Positions 34,016-41,847 of a stretch of 64,000 nucleotides of DNA are shown one piece after another. Position 1 is the first letter of the stretch. Each line of letters begins with the position of its first letter. This DNA is from Selenomonas ruminantium subsp. lactilytica TAM6421 (GTDB taxonomy: Bacteria > Bacillota > Negativicutes > Selenomonadales > Selenomonadaceae). The notes under the pieces were generated by a model. That model did not search any database, was not told the origin of the DNA, and worked only from the letters and a program-made list of their open reading frames with translations. The translations under genes were made by a program, and so were the position numbers. Where the stretch lies: contig NC_017068.1 of NCBI RefSeq assembly GCF_000284095.1, positions 1,178,001-1,242,000 on the forward strand, written 5' to 3'.

Positions 34016-34240
34016 GTGGCGAACTTATCCGAAGAAGAACTGGCCGGCATAAAGTTGGGGCCTTGCCCTTCCTGTAAGGCGGGAAACACCAGCATAAGGC
34101 CACAGAAGGACGGCTGATATTATGTTGGCTGCATAGAGTGCTTCAACAAGATTCTGTGTGACAGAGCCAATCTGGAGTATGCGATAGAATTATGGAACAG
34201 GAGGGCAGGACTTTGCACTATAGCCAAAAACGAACCATGA
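34016..34240 (+). pseudogene. Lar-like zinc-ribbon protein interrupted by an in-frame TGA
   Basis: GTG 34016 (GGGGAT upstream) opens a 74-codon frame with a single in-frame TGA at 34115-34117. The translation on both sides makes one zinc-ribbon of the restriction-alleviation (Lar) type: LGPCPSCKAGN before the stop and YYVGCIECFNKI, then AIELWNRRAG, after it. The two Cys pairs lie on opposite sides of the TGA, so the protein works only with read-through or if the stop is a recent mutation. Confidence 0.55.
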
Positions 34241-34500
34241 AGAAAGGCGTACACATCTCGCGGGCGGCAGAGCAGGGGATTCGACAGAACCATGATGTGT
34301 CCTGTGAAATGTTTTTCCATGAACGCAAAAAGCCCAATGTGGCATTGCCGCGCAACAAGAAAAAGACTCGCTGGAGTCCGGGAATATGCCTCATCTGTGG
34401 CGAATACATGGATATCATCACAAATTATCATGCCCGAACCCACGGTTACAAGAACGCCGAAGAAATGATTGCAGCAGGGAAGGTGAGATGGGAGAAGTGA
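34213..34500 (+). CDS. Small zinc-finger protein, MucR/Ros-like
   Basis: 95 residues from TTG 34213 (AGGAGGG seven bases upstream); ATG 34192 or 34237 are alternatives. The C-terminal half has GICLICGEYMDIITNYHARTHG, a C2-H2 finger like that in MucR/Ros proteins, followed by YKNAEEMI. Likely DNA-binding. It overlaps the end of the broken Lar-like gene and the start of the next. Confidence 0.55.
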   Translation: MHYSQKRTMKKGVHISRAAEQGIRQNHDVSCEMFFHERKKPNVALPRNKKKTRWSPGICLICGEYMDIITNYHARTHGYKNAEEMIAAGKVRWEK

Positions 34501-34667
34501 GTGAGGAACATTATCTAATAGGGCTTATTATGAGTTGGATGATTATTGCGATACTCTTTTGGGCATTAATAAAACAGGAAATAATGATTCGCAGCATCGA
34601 AGCCGAGCGGGCGGAAAGACTGGCAGAGTTGGAGAAGGAGCGTGGAAAAGATGGGCTTGATGTATGA
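34488..34667 (+). CDS. Small single-span membrane protein with coiled coil (59 aa)
   Basis: ATG 34488 with GGGAAGGTGAG. Transmembrane helix about residues 10-29 (IGLIMSWMIIAILFWALIK) followed by a charged coiled coil (SIEAERAERLAELEKERGK). Shape recalls Rz-like spanins or small phage membrane proteins, but no family is recognised. Overlaps its neighbours. Confidence 0.5.
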   Translation: MGEVSEEHYLIGLIMSWMIIAILFWALIKQEIMIRSIEAERAERLAELEKERGKDGLDV

Positions 34668-34851
34668 GGATTCCCGAGGCTGGAGATATAAGGTCATGGC
34701 GGGACTGGGGACACGGTTCAAGGCCAGGTATCTCAAACCAAAAGCAGGTGGCTGGCATTGCGTGAAGGTTTTACCATGGCGGGATAGTATTGAGGAAGCC
34801 GAAAATGACTTGATTGAATATGCGAAAAAGAAGCAGATGAAGGAAGTATAA
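34651..34851 (+). CDS. Small hypothetical phage protein (66 aa)
   Basis: ATG 34651 with AAGGAG 10 bases upstream. Beta-rich (WRYKVMAGLGTRFKARYLKP, GWHCVKVLPWRDS) with a helical, lysine-rich end. Resembles short unassigned phage proteins that begin with an N-terminal RGWRY-type segment. Ends at the terminator below. Confidence 0.5.
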   Translation: MGLMYEDSRGWRYKVMAGLGTRFKARYLKPKAGGWHCVKVLPWRDSIEEAENDLIEYAKKKQMKEV

Positions 34852-34854
34852 AAA

Positions 34855-34895
34855 TACCCGCAAGCCTTGAAAAATAAGGGCTTGCGGGTAAAAAT
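34855..34895 (+). terminator. Terminator ending the early-right operon
   Basis: TACCCGCAAGCC (34855-34866) and GGCTTGCGGGTA (34879-34890), a 12-bp perfect stem followed by AAAAATATT. T-runs lie on the minus-strand side (TTTTTAT), so it can serve both directions. Confidence 0.7.
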
Positions 34896-34920
34896 ATTAT
34901 AGAATTATCTTGAAAAAGTA

Positions 34921-34949
34921 TTGACAAATCAAGTAAGAAATGATATAAT
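34921..34949 (+). promoter_or_regulatory. Consensus promoter of toxin peptide 3
   Basis: TTGACA (34921-34926), 17 bases, TATAAT (34944-34949): a perfect sigma-70 consensus, 33 bases before TTG 34982. Its strength suggests high constitutive transcription, common for type I toxin mRNAs. Confidence 0.8.
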
Positions 34950-34981
34950 TAAATTAAGCTAAAGGAAAGGAGGGAAGAAAC

Positions 34982-35071
34982 TTGGAATACCTTGAGGTAG
35001 CAGAAAAGGCCACCAACATCATCGTAAACCTTCTCACGGTGATTGCCTTAATAAAGGCAATCAAAGGATGA
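34982..35071 (+). CDS. Type I toxin-like membrane peptide 3 (29 aa)
   Basis: TTG 34982 after AAAGGAGGGAAGAAAC. The 29 residues are a charged start (EYLEVAEKATN), a hydrophobic helix (IIVNLLTVIALI) and a basic end (KAIKG). It differs from peptides 1 and 2. Downstream are a GCAA-tetraloop hairpin (35099-35118) and an opposing extended -10 promoter (TATAAT at 35133-35128, minus), the same convergent layout as the other modules. Confidence 0.55.
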   Translation: MEYLEVAEKATNIIVNLLTVIALIKAIKG

Positions 35072-35121
35072 TGGGTAGCCAGTTCTAAACAAAGCAGGGA
35101 GCCTCGCAAGAGGTTCCTTGC
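35040..35121 (-). ncRNA. Predicted antisense RNA for toxin peptide 3
   Basis: Minus-strand TGG-TATAAT (35136-35128) with a weak -35 would start an RNA near 35121. It crosses the hairpin GGAGCCTC-GCAA-GAGGTTCC (35099-35118). The 3' end is not clear, so the left bound is a guess. Confidence 0.35.
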
Positions 35122-35148
35122 ACCTCAATTATACCATGTTTCGGAGAC

Positions 35149-35313
35149 ATGAAAAAGATAAATCTTTTCGTATTAATCTGTACGCTGGGGAGTATCGGCG
35201 TATTACATGGCAAGTCAGTAGCAACTTTCGACATTTTAGACTGGGGGATATTGATTTCCCTGATTGCCGTGTGGAGCTTATTCGGGTATGCGAAATGGAG
35301 GGGTAAGGTATGA
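35149..35313 (+). CDS. Small two-span membrane protein (54 aa)
   Basis: ATG 35149 gives two hydrophobic helices (INLFVLICTLGSIGVLHG and ILISLIAVWSLFGYAKW) and a basic end, with ATGA overlap on the next gene. The RBS (CGGAGAC) is very close to the start. The competing frame over the same bases (about 35118-35306) is Arg-rich and not hydrophobic. I prefer the membrane reading because of the coupling and composition, but am not certain. Confidence 0.4.
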   Translation: MKKINLFVLICTLGSIGVLHGKSVATFDILDWGILISLIAVWSLFGYAKWRGKV

Positions 35314-35501
35314 GTGAGAATAAAAATGGATGGGGTGGCGCTCGCGAGGGAGCTGGCCGTAGACCTGCTGCAGCTGATGGAACTGAGAGACGCATGCGTT
35401 CATTGCGGGCATCTGATGGAGAATGGGAAGTCATTAAGGCATTTGCCAAAATCCTCAAAGATAATCCGGAGCGGGCGGCAAGGATGATGGCAATCCAATA
35501 A
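35310..35501 (+). CDS. Small phage protein with a glycine-rich GGAREGAGRRP motif (63 aa)
   Basis: ATG 35310, RBS GGAGGGGTAAGGT. The N-terminal NGWGGAREGAGRRPAA segment is common in small Firmicutes phage proteins near the terminase genes. A helical C-terminus (EWEVIKAFAKILKDN) follows. A nucleic-acid-binding role is suggested only by the basic Gly-rich stretch. Confidence 0.6.
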   Translation: MSENKNGWGGAREGAGRRPAAADGTERRMRSLRASDGEWEVIKAFAKILKDNPERAARMMAIQ

Positions 35502-35534
35502 AAATGATAGGGGGGTGGTTGGAAATACTGCCCC

Positions 35535-35563
35535 TTGAATTTGTATTACATATAAGATATAAT
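35535..35563 (+). promoter_or_regulatory. Promoter of the plus-strand antisense RNA of module 4
   Basis: TTGAAT (35535-35540), 17 bases, TATAAT (35558-35563). Confidence 0.65.
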
Positions 35564-35569
35564 GAACAT

Positions 35570-35662
35570 AGAAAAAGTACCATCACACGGGAACAGTTAG
35601 CCCGAACCATAATTTGATCGAATGACCGCTTAGTTTCTCAGGCTAAGAGCGGTCATTTCTGT
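35570..35662 (+). ncRNA. Predicted antisense RNA antitoxin for toxin peptide 4
   Basis: Starts near 35570 and ends at the hairpin ATGACCGCT/AGCGGTCAT (35622-35630, 35648-35656) followed by TTTCTGTTT. The terminator stem includes the stop codon of the minus-strand toxin gene, so the RNAs overlap at their 3' ends. Confidence 0.55.
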
Positions 35663-35748
35663 TTGTTGGCATTGTAGCCAAGCATATATCCAATGCTAAA
35701 TATCGTTGCTGTATAGCCGAGGACGGCCATCAGATCCAATACTGACAT
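35653..35748 (-). CDS. Holin-like type I toxin peptide 4 (31 aa)
   Basis: Minus-strand ATG at 35748-35746, RBS GGGGAGGAGCTG. The 31-residue product (MSVLDLMAVLGYTATIFSI then GYMLGYNANKQK) matches the 'putative holin-like toxin' pattern of Firmicutes: an MSV/MSL start, one helix and a basic tail. A minus-strand promoter (TTGCCC, 18 bases, TATACT) lies near 35850-35885 and gives a long leader. It is the only one of the four toxin-like genes on the minus strand. Confidence 0.65.
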   Translation of the reverse strand: MSVLDLMAVLGYTATIFSIGYMLGYNANKQK

Positions 35749-35949
35749 GGCATCAGCTCCTCCCCTCATAAATTCCCTTGCGGGTTTCTATGTCATCGGA
35801 GAGTCACAGTCCCTCCGTAGAGGGCTAACCGCTTCCTATGTGATAGTACGAGTAAGAGTATACCACAAAGATATATGCTGGGGCAAATTATGCCAATTTT
35901 GGTCCTGAAAGAATATATTTTGATACGTTTCAGGCTAAAAAAGGTGATA

Positions 35950-36037
35950 TTTACGGCGTGATTTTTCCATGATATACTAAAAATACGGAAAAATTGTGAC
36001 CAAAATCAAGGCACTGTCGATTAAGGCAGTGCCTTTT
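35950..36037 (+). promoter_or_regulatory. Late promoter with an immediate terminator
   Basis: TTTACG (35950-35955), 17 bases, TATACT (35973-35978), then only 30 bases on a perfect terminator: AAGGCACTG (36008-36016), CAGTGCCTT (36027-36035) and T-run. The HNH-terminase operon begins 33 bases later. This arrangement suggests late transcription needs antitermination or an activator such as the ArpU-like protein. Confidence 0.5.
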
Positions 36038-36069
36038 TGATGTGCTGAGAGATTGGGGATGGTGAATCG

Positions 36070-36393
36070 GTGGCAAGGGATTTTGCTGATGCGTTTTATC
36101 ATAGTGCTGCTTGGAAAAAAGCACAAAGATTAGCGATGCAGCTCCATTATGGAGTCTGCGAGAAGTGCGGGCGGCCGGCCAAGATTATCCACCACAAAAT
36201 CTGGCTGACACCAGAGAACATCAATAATCAGGACATTGCCCTGGGACAGGATAACCTCATGGCTCTCTGCATTGACTGTCACAATCGTATCCATGCGAAA
36301 GCAGCAAGCGTCAGAGAAGGTTTGGAGTTTGACGGTTCGGGGCAGCTGGTCAGAATGCAATCCCCCCCGTTCAAAAATGTGGAGCGTTTTTGA
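36070..36393 (+). CDS. HNH endonuclease of the packaging module
   Basis: 107 residues from GTG 36070. HNH motif: CEKCGRPAKIIHHKIW, then NLMALCIDCHNRIH, with two Cys pairs for structural zinc. In HK97-like phages the HNH protein acts with the terminase in cutting cos ends. Its place directly before terS fits that (established for the family). Confidence 0.88.
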   Translation: MARDFADAFYHSAAWKKAQRLAMQLHYGVCEKCGRPAKIIHHKIWLTPENINNQDIALGQDNLMALCIDCHNRIHAKAASVREGLEFDGSGQLVRMQSPPFKNVERF

Positions 36394-36455
36394 AGCTCCA
36401 CCGCGCCCAGAGCTTCAAAAAACGCACAGCATAACTTTGAAGGGGGGTGTGGTGC

Positions 36456-36848
36456 ATGGCAGAAGGAAAGAAATCCAAGAAGAAAGCGGCATCATCGGAT
36501 AAGTTACCCAAAGAAGAACGAATCCGGAAAGAATTCCTGACTCTTCGGCGGAGCTTGTCAACGATGCAGCCGAAGGTGAAGAAATTCAATGAGCCGCTAA
36601 TGCATCGGGCCGCCTTTATGCGCATCACACTGGAAGACTTGGAGGAGGCCATCAATCAGAATGGCCCGGTATGTGAATATCAGAATGGTGAGAACCAGTG
36701 GGGAACCAAGAAAAGCCCGGAGGTGGATATCTATAACACCATGGCCAAGAACTATGCTGCAGTCATGAAGCAGTTATTGAGTTCTATCCCCGAGGAGGAG
36801 GATACGTCCAAGGTGGATGAGTTTGATAAATTCGTGATGGACAGGTGA
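36456..36848 (+). CDS. Terminase small subunit (P27 family)
   Basis: 130 residues from ATG 36456 (AAGGGGGG upstream). A basic start (GKKSKKKAASSDK) is followed by a helical DNA-binding part and the family's EVDIYNTMAKNYAAVMKQLL segment. It recognises the packaging site and recruits the large subunit encoded eight bases later. Confidence 0.8.
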   Translation: MAEGKKSKKKAASSDKLPKEERIRKEFLTLRRSLSTMQPKVKKFNEPLMHRAAFMRITLEDLEEAINQNGPVCEYQNGENQWGTKKSPEVDIYNTMAKNYAAVMKQLLSSIPEEEDTSKVDEFDKFVMDR

Positions 36849-36855
36849 TGCGCAG

Positions 36856-38544
36856 ATGAATTATGTGAGAGCATACCTGGGACAGATTGTTTCTGGCGAG
36901 GTGGTGGTATCCAAAAAGGTTGAGCGGGTTTATCGAAAGCTGGTCGCCGATATGAGCGATATGGAATGCCCATGGGAATTCGATGAGCGCCGGGCAGACC
37001 ATGCCGTAATTTTTATCGAACGGTTCTGCAAGCATAGCAAAGGCCCCGCGGGCGGCAACCCTTTCATATTGGAGCTGTGGCAGAAAGCGCTGGTGGCGGC
37101 TATGTTTGGCTTCATTCACAAGATTGACGGCACACGTCGTTTCCGGGAAGTGGCGTTGATTGTGGCCCGTAAGAATGGCAAGTCTACTTTGGCGGCCGCC
37201 ATCGGCATTTATCTGATGATAGCCGATCAGGAACCAGGGGCAGAAGTTTATGCAGCGGCCACCAAGAAAGACCAGGCGAAAATTATCTGGCTGGAAGCCA
37301 AACGTATGGTCAATAAATCGCCGGTTCTGCGTGCCAAGATAAAACCCTTGGTGGCAGAACTCAATTCGGATTATAACGACAGTACCTTCAAGCCATTGGG
37401 CAGTGATTCCGATACATTGGACGGGTTGAACGTACACGGTGCATTGCTGGATGAAATCCATGCCTGGAAAAGCCGGGGACTCTATGATGTCATCGTAGAC
37501 GGCACCAGCGCCCGTGAACAACCCATGATTTTCATTACGTCTACGGCGGGCACTATCCGGGAAGCAGTATATGACCAAAAGTATGATGAGTATGCGAACA
37601 TCATCAAAGGCTATGATGATCCGAACCTCCCGCAGGATGATCGCGTCTTACCGATTGTGTACGAATTGGACACAAGGGGCGAATGGACACAGCCGGAATG
37701 TTGGCCAAAGGCTAATCCCGGACTGGGAACAATCAAAAAGCTTGACCAGTTGGAAGATAAAGTCCGAAAAGCTCAGGCTGATATCAAGCTGGTCAAGAAT
37801 CTGTTGACCAAGGATTTTGATGTGAGGGAAACCTCCAGCGAAGCTTGGCTGGAATTTGAGGAACTCAATAATGAGGCGGTATTTGATATCGAGGAGCAGG
37901 CTCCCTGCTATGCTATCGGCGGAGCTGACCTGTCTGCTACCACTGACCTTACGGCGGCGGTTATCATCTATCGGCTCAAGCATGACAATCATTTGTATGT
38001 GCTGCAGATGTACTGGATGCCGGAAGAGCTTATCGAAAAGCGGGTGGCTGAGGATAAGATTCCCTATGACCTTTGGCGGGAACAAGGAATTCTCAGAGCA
38101 TGTCCCGGCAATCGTGTTGAGTATAAGGATGTGACTGCCTGGTTCGCTGAGATGCAGGCAGAACATGGCCTTTATATCACATGGGTTGGATATGATCCGT
38201 GGGGCGCTCCTTACTGGAAAAGTGACATGGAAGCAACCTTCGGGGAAATCATGGAGGAAGTCCGGCAGGGAAAAGTTACTTTGTCCAATCCGATGAAGGA
38301 ACTGGCGGCAGAACTCCGGGCCAACCATATTGTCTACAACAACAATCCGATTCTCAAATGGTGCATGTCCAATGTGGCCATTGACGTGGATAAGAACCTG
38401 AATATCCAGCCGTGCAAGAACAACAACCAGCGGCGACGTATTGATGGCTTTGCGGCCCTCTTGGACGCTTATGTGGTCTACACCCGGCATTTGGAAGAAT
38501 ATATCAGCATGGTAGATGACCATGTGGAAGAAGGAGGTGAGTGA
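36856..38544 (+). CDS. terL: Terminase large subunit
   Basis: 562 residues. N-terminal packaging ATPase with ARKNGKST (Lys109) as Walker A and LLDEIH (Asp199, Glu200) as Walker B. The C-terminal RNase-H-like nuclease has GGADLSATTDLTA and later WVGYDPWGAPYW. It cuts concatemers and drives DNA into the head. Its stop overlaps the portal gene's RBS. Confidence 0.95.
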   Translation: MNYVRAYLGQIVSGEVVVSKKVERVYRKLVADMSDMECPWEFDERRADHAVIFIERFCKHSKGPAGGNPFILELWQKALVAAMFGFIHKIDGTRRFREVALIVARKNGKSTLAAAIGIYLMIADQEPGAEVYAAATKKDQAKIIWLEAKRMVNKSPVLRAKIKPLVAELNSDYNDSTFKPLGSDSDTLDGLNVHGALLDEIHAWKSRGLYDVIVDGTSAREQPMIFITSTAGTIREAVYDQKYDEYANIIKGYDDPNLPQDDRVLPIVYELDTRGEWTQPECWPKANPGLGTIKKLDQLEDKVRKAQADIKLVKNLLTKDFDVRETSSEAWLEFEELNNEAVFDIEEQAPCYAIGGADLSATTDLTAAVIIYRLKHDNHLYVLQMYWMPEELIEKRVAEDKIPYDLWREQGILRACPGNRVEYKDVTAWFAEMQAEHGLYITWVGYDPWGAPYWKSDMEATFGEIMEEVRQGKVTLSNPMKELAAELRANHIVYNNNPILKWCMSNVAIDVDKNLNIQPCKNNNQRRRIDGFAALLDAYVVYTRHLEEYISMVDDHVEEGGE

Positions 38545-38547
38545 TGC

Positions 38548-39729
38548 GTGTGGATTTTCGATAAAATCAAGACATGGTTGGGCGGCCCGGAAGAAACCCG
38601 GCTGGCCATGGTCAGTTCGACAGGTAATGGGTTCTATTCCTGGAATGGTGACCTTTACCGCAGCGATATTATCCGCGCCTGCCTGCGGCCGTTTTATAAG
38701 TCGGCGGGAAAGCTGGTGCCGAAGCAGGTCAGGGAAAATAGTAAAGGCGAGACGCTTATCAATCCGGATTCTTATGTGCGGGTTTTGCTGGAAGAACCTA
38801 ATCCATATATGACCGGGCAGATGATGCAGGAGCGGCTGGCTATCCAGTTCAAGCTGAACAATAATGCTTTTGCGTTCATTCTGCGGGATGCGGGCGGTTA
38901 TGCCCGGGAAATCTATCCCATCAATGCGGTAGGCGTACAGGCCAAGTATGACAAGAACGGTGTACTGTTTCTGGAATTCACCATGAAGAACGGGCATGTC
39001 CTGACTTTCTACTATTCGGACGTGATTCACCTGCGTCAGGATTATGGCGAGAATGATGTGTTCGGCAGTTCCAATATGGAGATGCTCAAACCGTTGATGG
39101 AAGTCATCAATGCCACAGACCAGGGCATGGTTTCCAGCATCAAGAACAGCGCTACTATCCGTTGGCTGCTGAAGTTCAAATCTCCTCTGGCTGAGCCGGA
39201 TAAGAAGAGACAGGTGGAAATGTTCGCCAAAGCCTTCCTTGACCAGTCAGAGAACAGCACTGGCGTGGCCGCTGTCGATACCAAGGCTGATGCCGAGCAG
39301 ATTCACCCTGATGATAAACTGCCGAATGCGGCGCAGATGGACAGGGCGTTGAACCGCATCTATAACATCTTCGGCACCAATGAGGCCATTGTTCAATCGA
39401 AATATGATGAAGACCAATGGAACGCCTATTACGAGTCGGAGATTGAGCCTTTTGCTACGCAGTTTTCTCATGAACTGACCCGCAAGATTTTCTCCCGGCG
39501 AGAACGCGCTCATGGGAACCGTATTGTTTTTGAAACTTCCAGCCTGCAATATGCCAGCATGGCCAACAAGCTGAATCTGGTGCAGATGGTGGACCGTGGC
39601 AGTATGACACCGAACGAGTGGCGAAAGGTATTGAACCTTGGGCCCATCGAGGACGGCGATACACCTATCCGGCGATTGGATACGGCTCAGGTTACAGATG
39701 GCAAAACTGCGGAAGGGGGTGACGAATAA
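38548..39729 (+). CDS. Portal protein (HK97 family)
   Basis: 393 residues from GTG 38548 (AAGGAGGTGAG upstream; the ATG at 38544 opens a short dead frame). Typical HK97 portal features: IIRACLRPFYKSAGKLVP, LLEEPNPYMTGQMMQERLA, and a long wing/stem. Forms the dodecameric ring for DNA passage and overlaps the protease gene by one base. Confidence 0.93.
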   Translation: MWIFDKIKTWLGGPEETRLAMVSSTGNGFYSWNGDLYRSDIIRACLRPFYKSAGKLVPKQVRENSKGETLINPDSYVRVLLEEPNPYMTGQMMQERLAIQFKLNNNAFAFILRDAGGYAREIYPINAVGVQAKYDKNGVLFLEFTMKNGHVLTFYYSDVIHLRQDYGENDVFGSSNMEMLKPLMEVINATDQGMVSSIKNSATIRWLLKFKSPLAEPDKKRQVEMFAKAFLDQSENSTGVAAVDTKADAEQIHPDDKLPNAAQMDRALNRIYNIFGTNEAIVQSKYDEDQWNAYYESEIEPFATQFSHELTRKIFSRRERAHGNRIVFETSSLQYASMANKLNLVQMVDRGSMTPNEWRKVLNLGPIEDGDTPIRRLDTAQVTDGKTAEGGDE

Positions 39730-40439
39730 TGCAGACGACAATAGAACAGGCCACAACCATCACCAAGCAAGGGAATAGAGGGAAACTCTATTTCTATGGT
39801 GATATCGTCAGTAGCTGGTGGGGGGCTTGGGATAATACAGACCAATACCCGGAACGCATCAGGGATTTCCTGTCCGGCCAGACAGGCCCGCTGGATATCT
39901 ACATCAATTCTGCGGGCGGCAGCGTATGCGCCTGCATGGCCATCTACAATATGCTTTCCCGTTATCAGGGAGAGAAGGTTGTCTATGTAGATGGTTTGGC
40001 GGCATCGGCGGCTTCCGTCATAGCACTGGCCGGGGATAAGGTAATCATTCCGGAAAATGCGTTCTTCATGATTCATCATGCCTGGACAAGTGCCGTGGGC
40101 AATGTCAATGAGCTGGAGAATGTGGTGGGAATGCTCCGCTCTATGGACGATGCGATGCTGTCTGTTTACGAAGCGGCTGCAGCTATCAGCCGGGATCAAA
40201 TCATTGAGTACATGGATATGGAAAAATGGTTCACCGGGGCTGAGGCGGCGGAAGCATTCCATAAGATTTCTACCATGCCGGCGGCTGAAATTGCGGCAAA
40301 GGCTGACGATGACGCCATGGCACGGTTCAAGAATATCCCACCGGGATTGTGGTTGGCTGAGCAGAAAGCAAAAGCTGCCGTAGAAGTGGAACGGGAGCGG
40401 CTGGCGCTCCTGGATATGAAAGGAGGTTGTCGGTCATGA
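39729..40439 (+). CDS. ClpP-like prohead maturation protease
   Basis: 236 residues, S14 family. Catalytic Ser93 in GLAASAAS and His116 in MIHHAW, with YINSAGGSVCACMAIYN upstream. It cuts the capsid scaffold (delta) domain during head maturation. Followed by a small lysine-rich ORF and the capsid gene. Confidence 0.93.
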   Translation: MQTTIEQATTITKQGNRGKLYFYGDIVSSWWGAWDNTDQYPERIRDFLSGQTGPLDIYINSAGGSVCACMAIYNMLSRYQGEKVVYVDGLAASAASVIALAGDKVIIPENAFFMIHHAWTSAVGNVNELENVVGMLRSMDDAMLSVYEAAAAISRDQIIEYMDMEKWFTGAEAAEAFHKISTMPAAEIAAKADDDAMARFKNIPPGLWLAEQKAKAAVEVERERLALLDMKGGCRS

Positions 40440-40576
40440 CGCCGGAAGAACTTAAACGGTATCGGGAAGGTGCTCAGGTAAATCCTGAGGTCAAAGCCGA
40501 TACTGGCAAGAAGGAGAAGAAGGGTGCTGACAAGAGTGCCGATAAGAGCACAGAGAAGGGAGACAAAGAAAAATGA
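40436..40576 (+). CDS. Small lysine-rich protein between protease and capsid (46 aa)
   Basis: ATG 40436 overlaps the protease stop (ATGA) and its own stop overlaps the capsid start. AGGAGGTTG is seven bases upstream. The sequence is nearly all charged (TGKKEKKGADKSADKSTEKG), so disordered. A scaffold, decoration or linker role is possible. Not recognised. Confidence 0.55.
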   Translation: MTPEELKRYREGAQVNPEVKADTGKKEKKGADKSADKSTEKGDKEK

Positions 40577-41829
40577 ACTACGAAGATTACAAAGCCCAGA
40601 GAGATGAACTGATGGCTCAGGCCAAAGCAGCGCTTGACGCTGGCAAGGTGGACGAAGCCAAAAAGGCTCGTGCCTCCATTGAAGAATTGGACACTGCCTA
40701 TGAGGCAGCGCAGGCAGAAGCTGCCAACTTGGCGGCATTGGAAACTGGCGTGGCTAAACCTGCTGCCCCGGTAGCGCCACAGGCTATTAAGGCTGCAGTG
40801 GCCGGTCCTGTGGTGGCTGTTGCTCCTGCTGTCGATGAGGGCAAAGCTCGTGAGGAGATGTATCGCACGGCTTTTGCCAAAACGCTGATGAAGCGGACTT
40901 TGACTGCTGATGAAAGTGATATTTTCGCCCAGGTCAATCATGGTGCTTTTGCTACGGTGGCTAATAAGGCATCTGGCAATCAGGTGGTTATCCCGACCAC
41001 CATGAAGCAGGAGATTTGGCAGGAAATGGCCGAGCTTCACCCCATCATTGGCGAAGTAGATTTCACCGATGTACCGGGCAATCTGGAAATCCCCAAAGAA
41101 ACCGGCAACAGCGGCGATGCGGCATGGGTGGATGAAGACACTGCAGCTACCAGCGGAACGTTGAGCCTCAGTAATATAACGCTGGCTGGCCATGAACTGG
41201 TCAAGGCCATCACGGTGTCCTGGAAGCTCAAGACCATGAGCATTGACGCTTTCCTGACCTACATCACGACCAAGATTGCGGAACGCATGGGCGCTGCCAT
41301 CGCCAACGCCATTGTCAGCGGTAAGGGCATTCCGGGCGTGGGTGACACCTTCAAGGCACAGCCTTATGGCATCATCACCCGCCTGAAGGGTGAAACCAAC
41401 ACCCCGCAGGTAGTGACCTATACGCATGGTGGCAGTGTGGCTTATGCCAATATCACGGCGGCTCTGGGCAAAATCAAGTCCGGCTATATGGACGGTGTGA
41501 AGATTTACGCCAAGAACTCCGATATCTGGAATCAGCTGGCCAACATCACCACCACGCAGAAACAGCCCATCTTTATTCCTGACCCCACGGGACAGACCAT
41601 TGGCCGTCTCTTTGGCCGGGAAGTTGTGGAAGAAGATGCAATTCCGACAGGCTCCTTCCTGATCGGCAACGTGCGTCGCGCCTATGTGATGAACCGCAAT
41701 CAGGATGTGTCCATCTACACCGAAGAACATACGCTGGCCCGCAGCACGGATTATATGGGCTATGCTATTCTTGACGGCGATTTGCTCACCACCAAGGCTT
41801 TTGTTCTCATTAAAGAAGCAGCATCTTAA
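40573..41829 (+). CDS. Major capsid protein (HK97 fold)
   Basis: 418 residues. The N-terminal ~100 residues are an alanine-rich helical delta domain (AQAKAALDAGKVDEAKKARAS), the usual target of the ClpP-like protease. The HK97-fold body begins near VNHGAFATVANKASGN and ends DGDLLTTKAFVLI. GC-rich compared with the tail-tip genes. Confidence 0.94.
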   Translation: MNYEDYKAQRDELMAQAKAALDAGKVDEAKKARASIEELDTAYEAAQAEAANLAALETGVAKPAAPVAPQAIKAAVAGPVVAVAPAVDEGKAREEMYRTAFAKTLMKRTLTADESDIFAQVNHGAFATVANKASGNQVVIPTTMKQEIWQEMAELHPIIGEVDFTDVPGNLEIPKETGNSGDAAWVDEDTAATSGTLSLSNITLAGHELVKAITVSWKLKTMSIDAFLTYITTKIAERMGAAIANAIVSGKGIPGVGDTFKAQPYGIITRLKGETNTPQVVTYTHGGSVAYANITAALGKIKSGYMDGVKIYAKNSDIWNQLANITTTQKQPIFIPDPTGQTIGRLFGREVVEEDAIPTGSFLIGNVRRAYVMNRNQDVSIYTEEHTLARSTDYMGYAILDGDLLTTKAFVLIKEAAS

Positions 41830-41847
41830 GGAAAGGAGGCGGCAGTG

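Noticed and set aside
35118-35306. Arg-rich 62-codon frame overlapping the two-span membrane ORF
   Set aside because: It starts at TTG without an RBS and inside the predicted antisense promoter of module 3. The alternative frame encodes a sensible membrane protein and couples by ATGA to the next gene. Not excluded with certainty.
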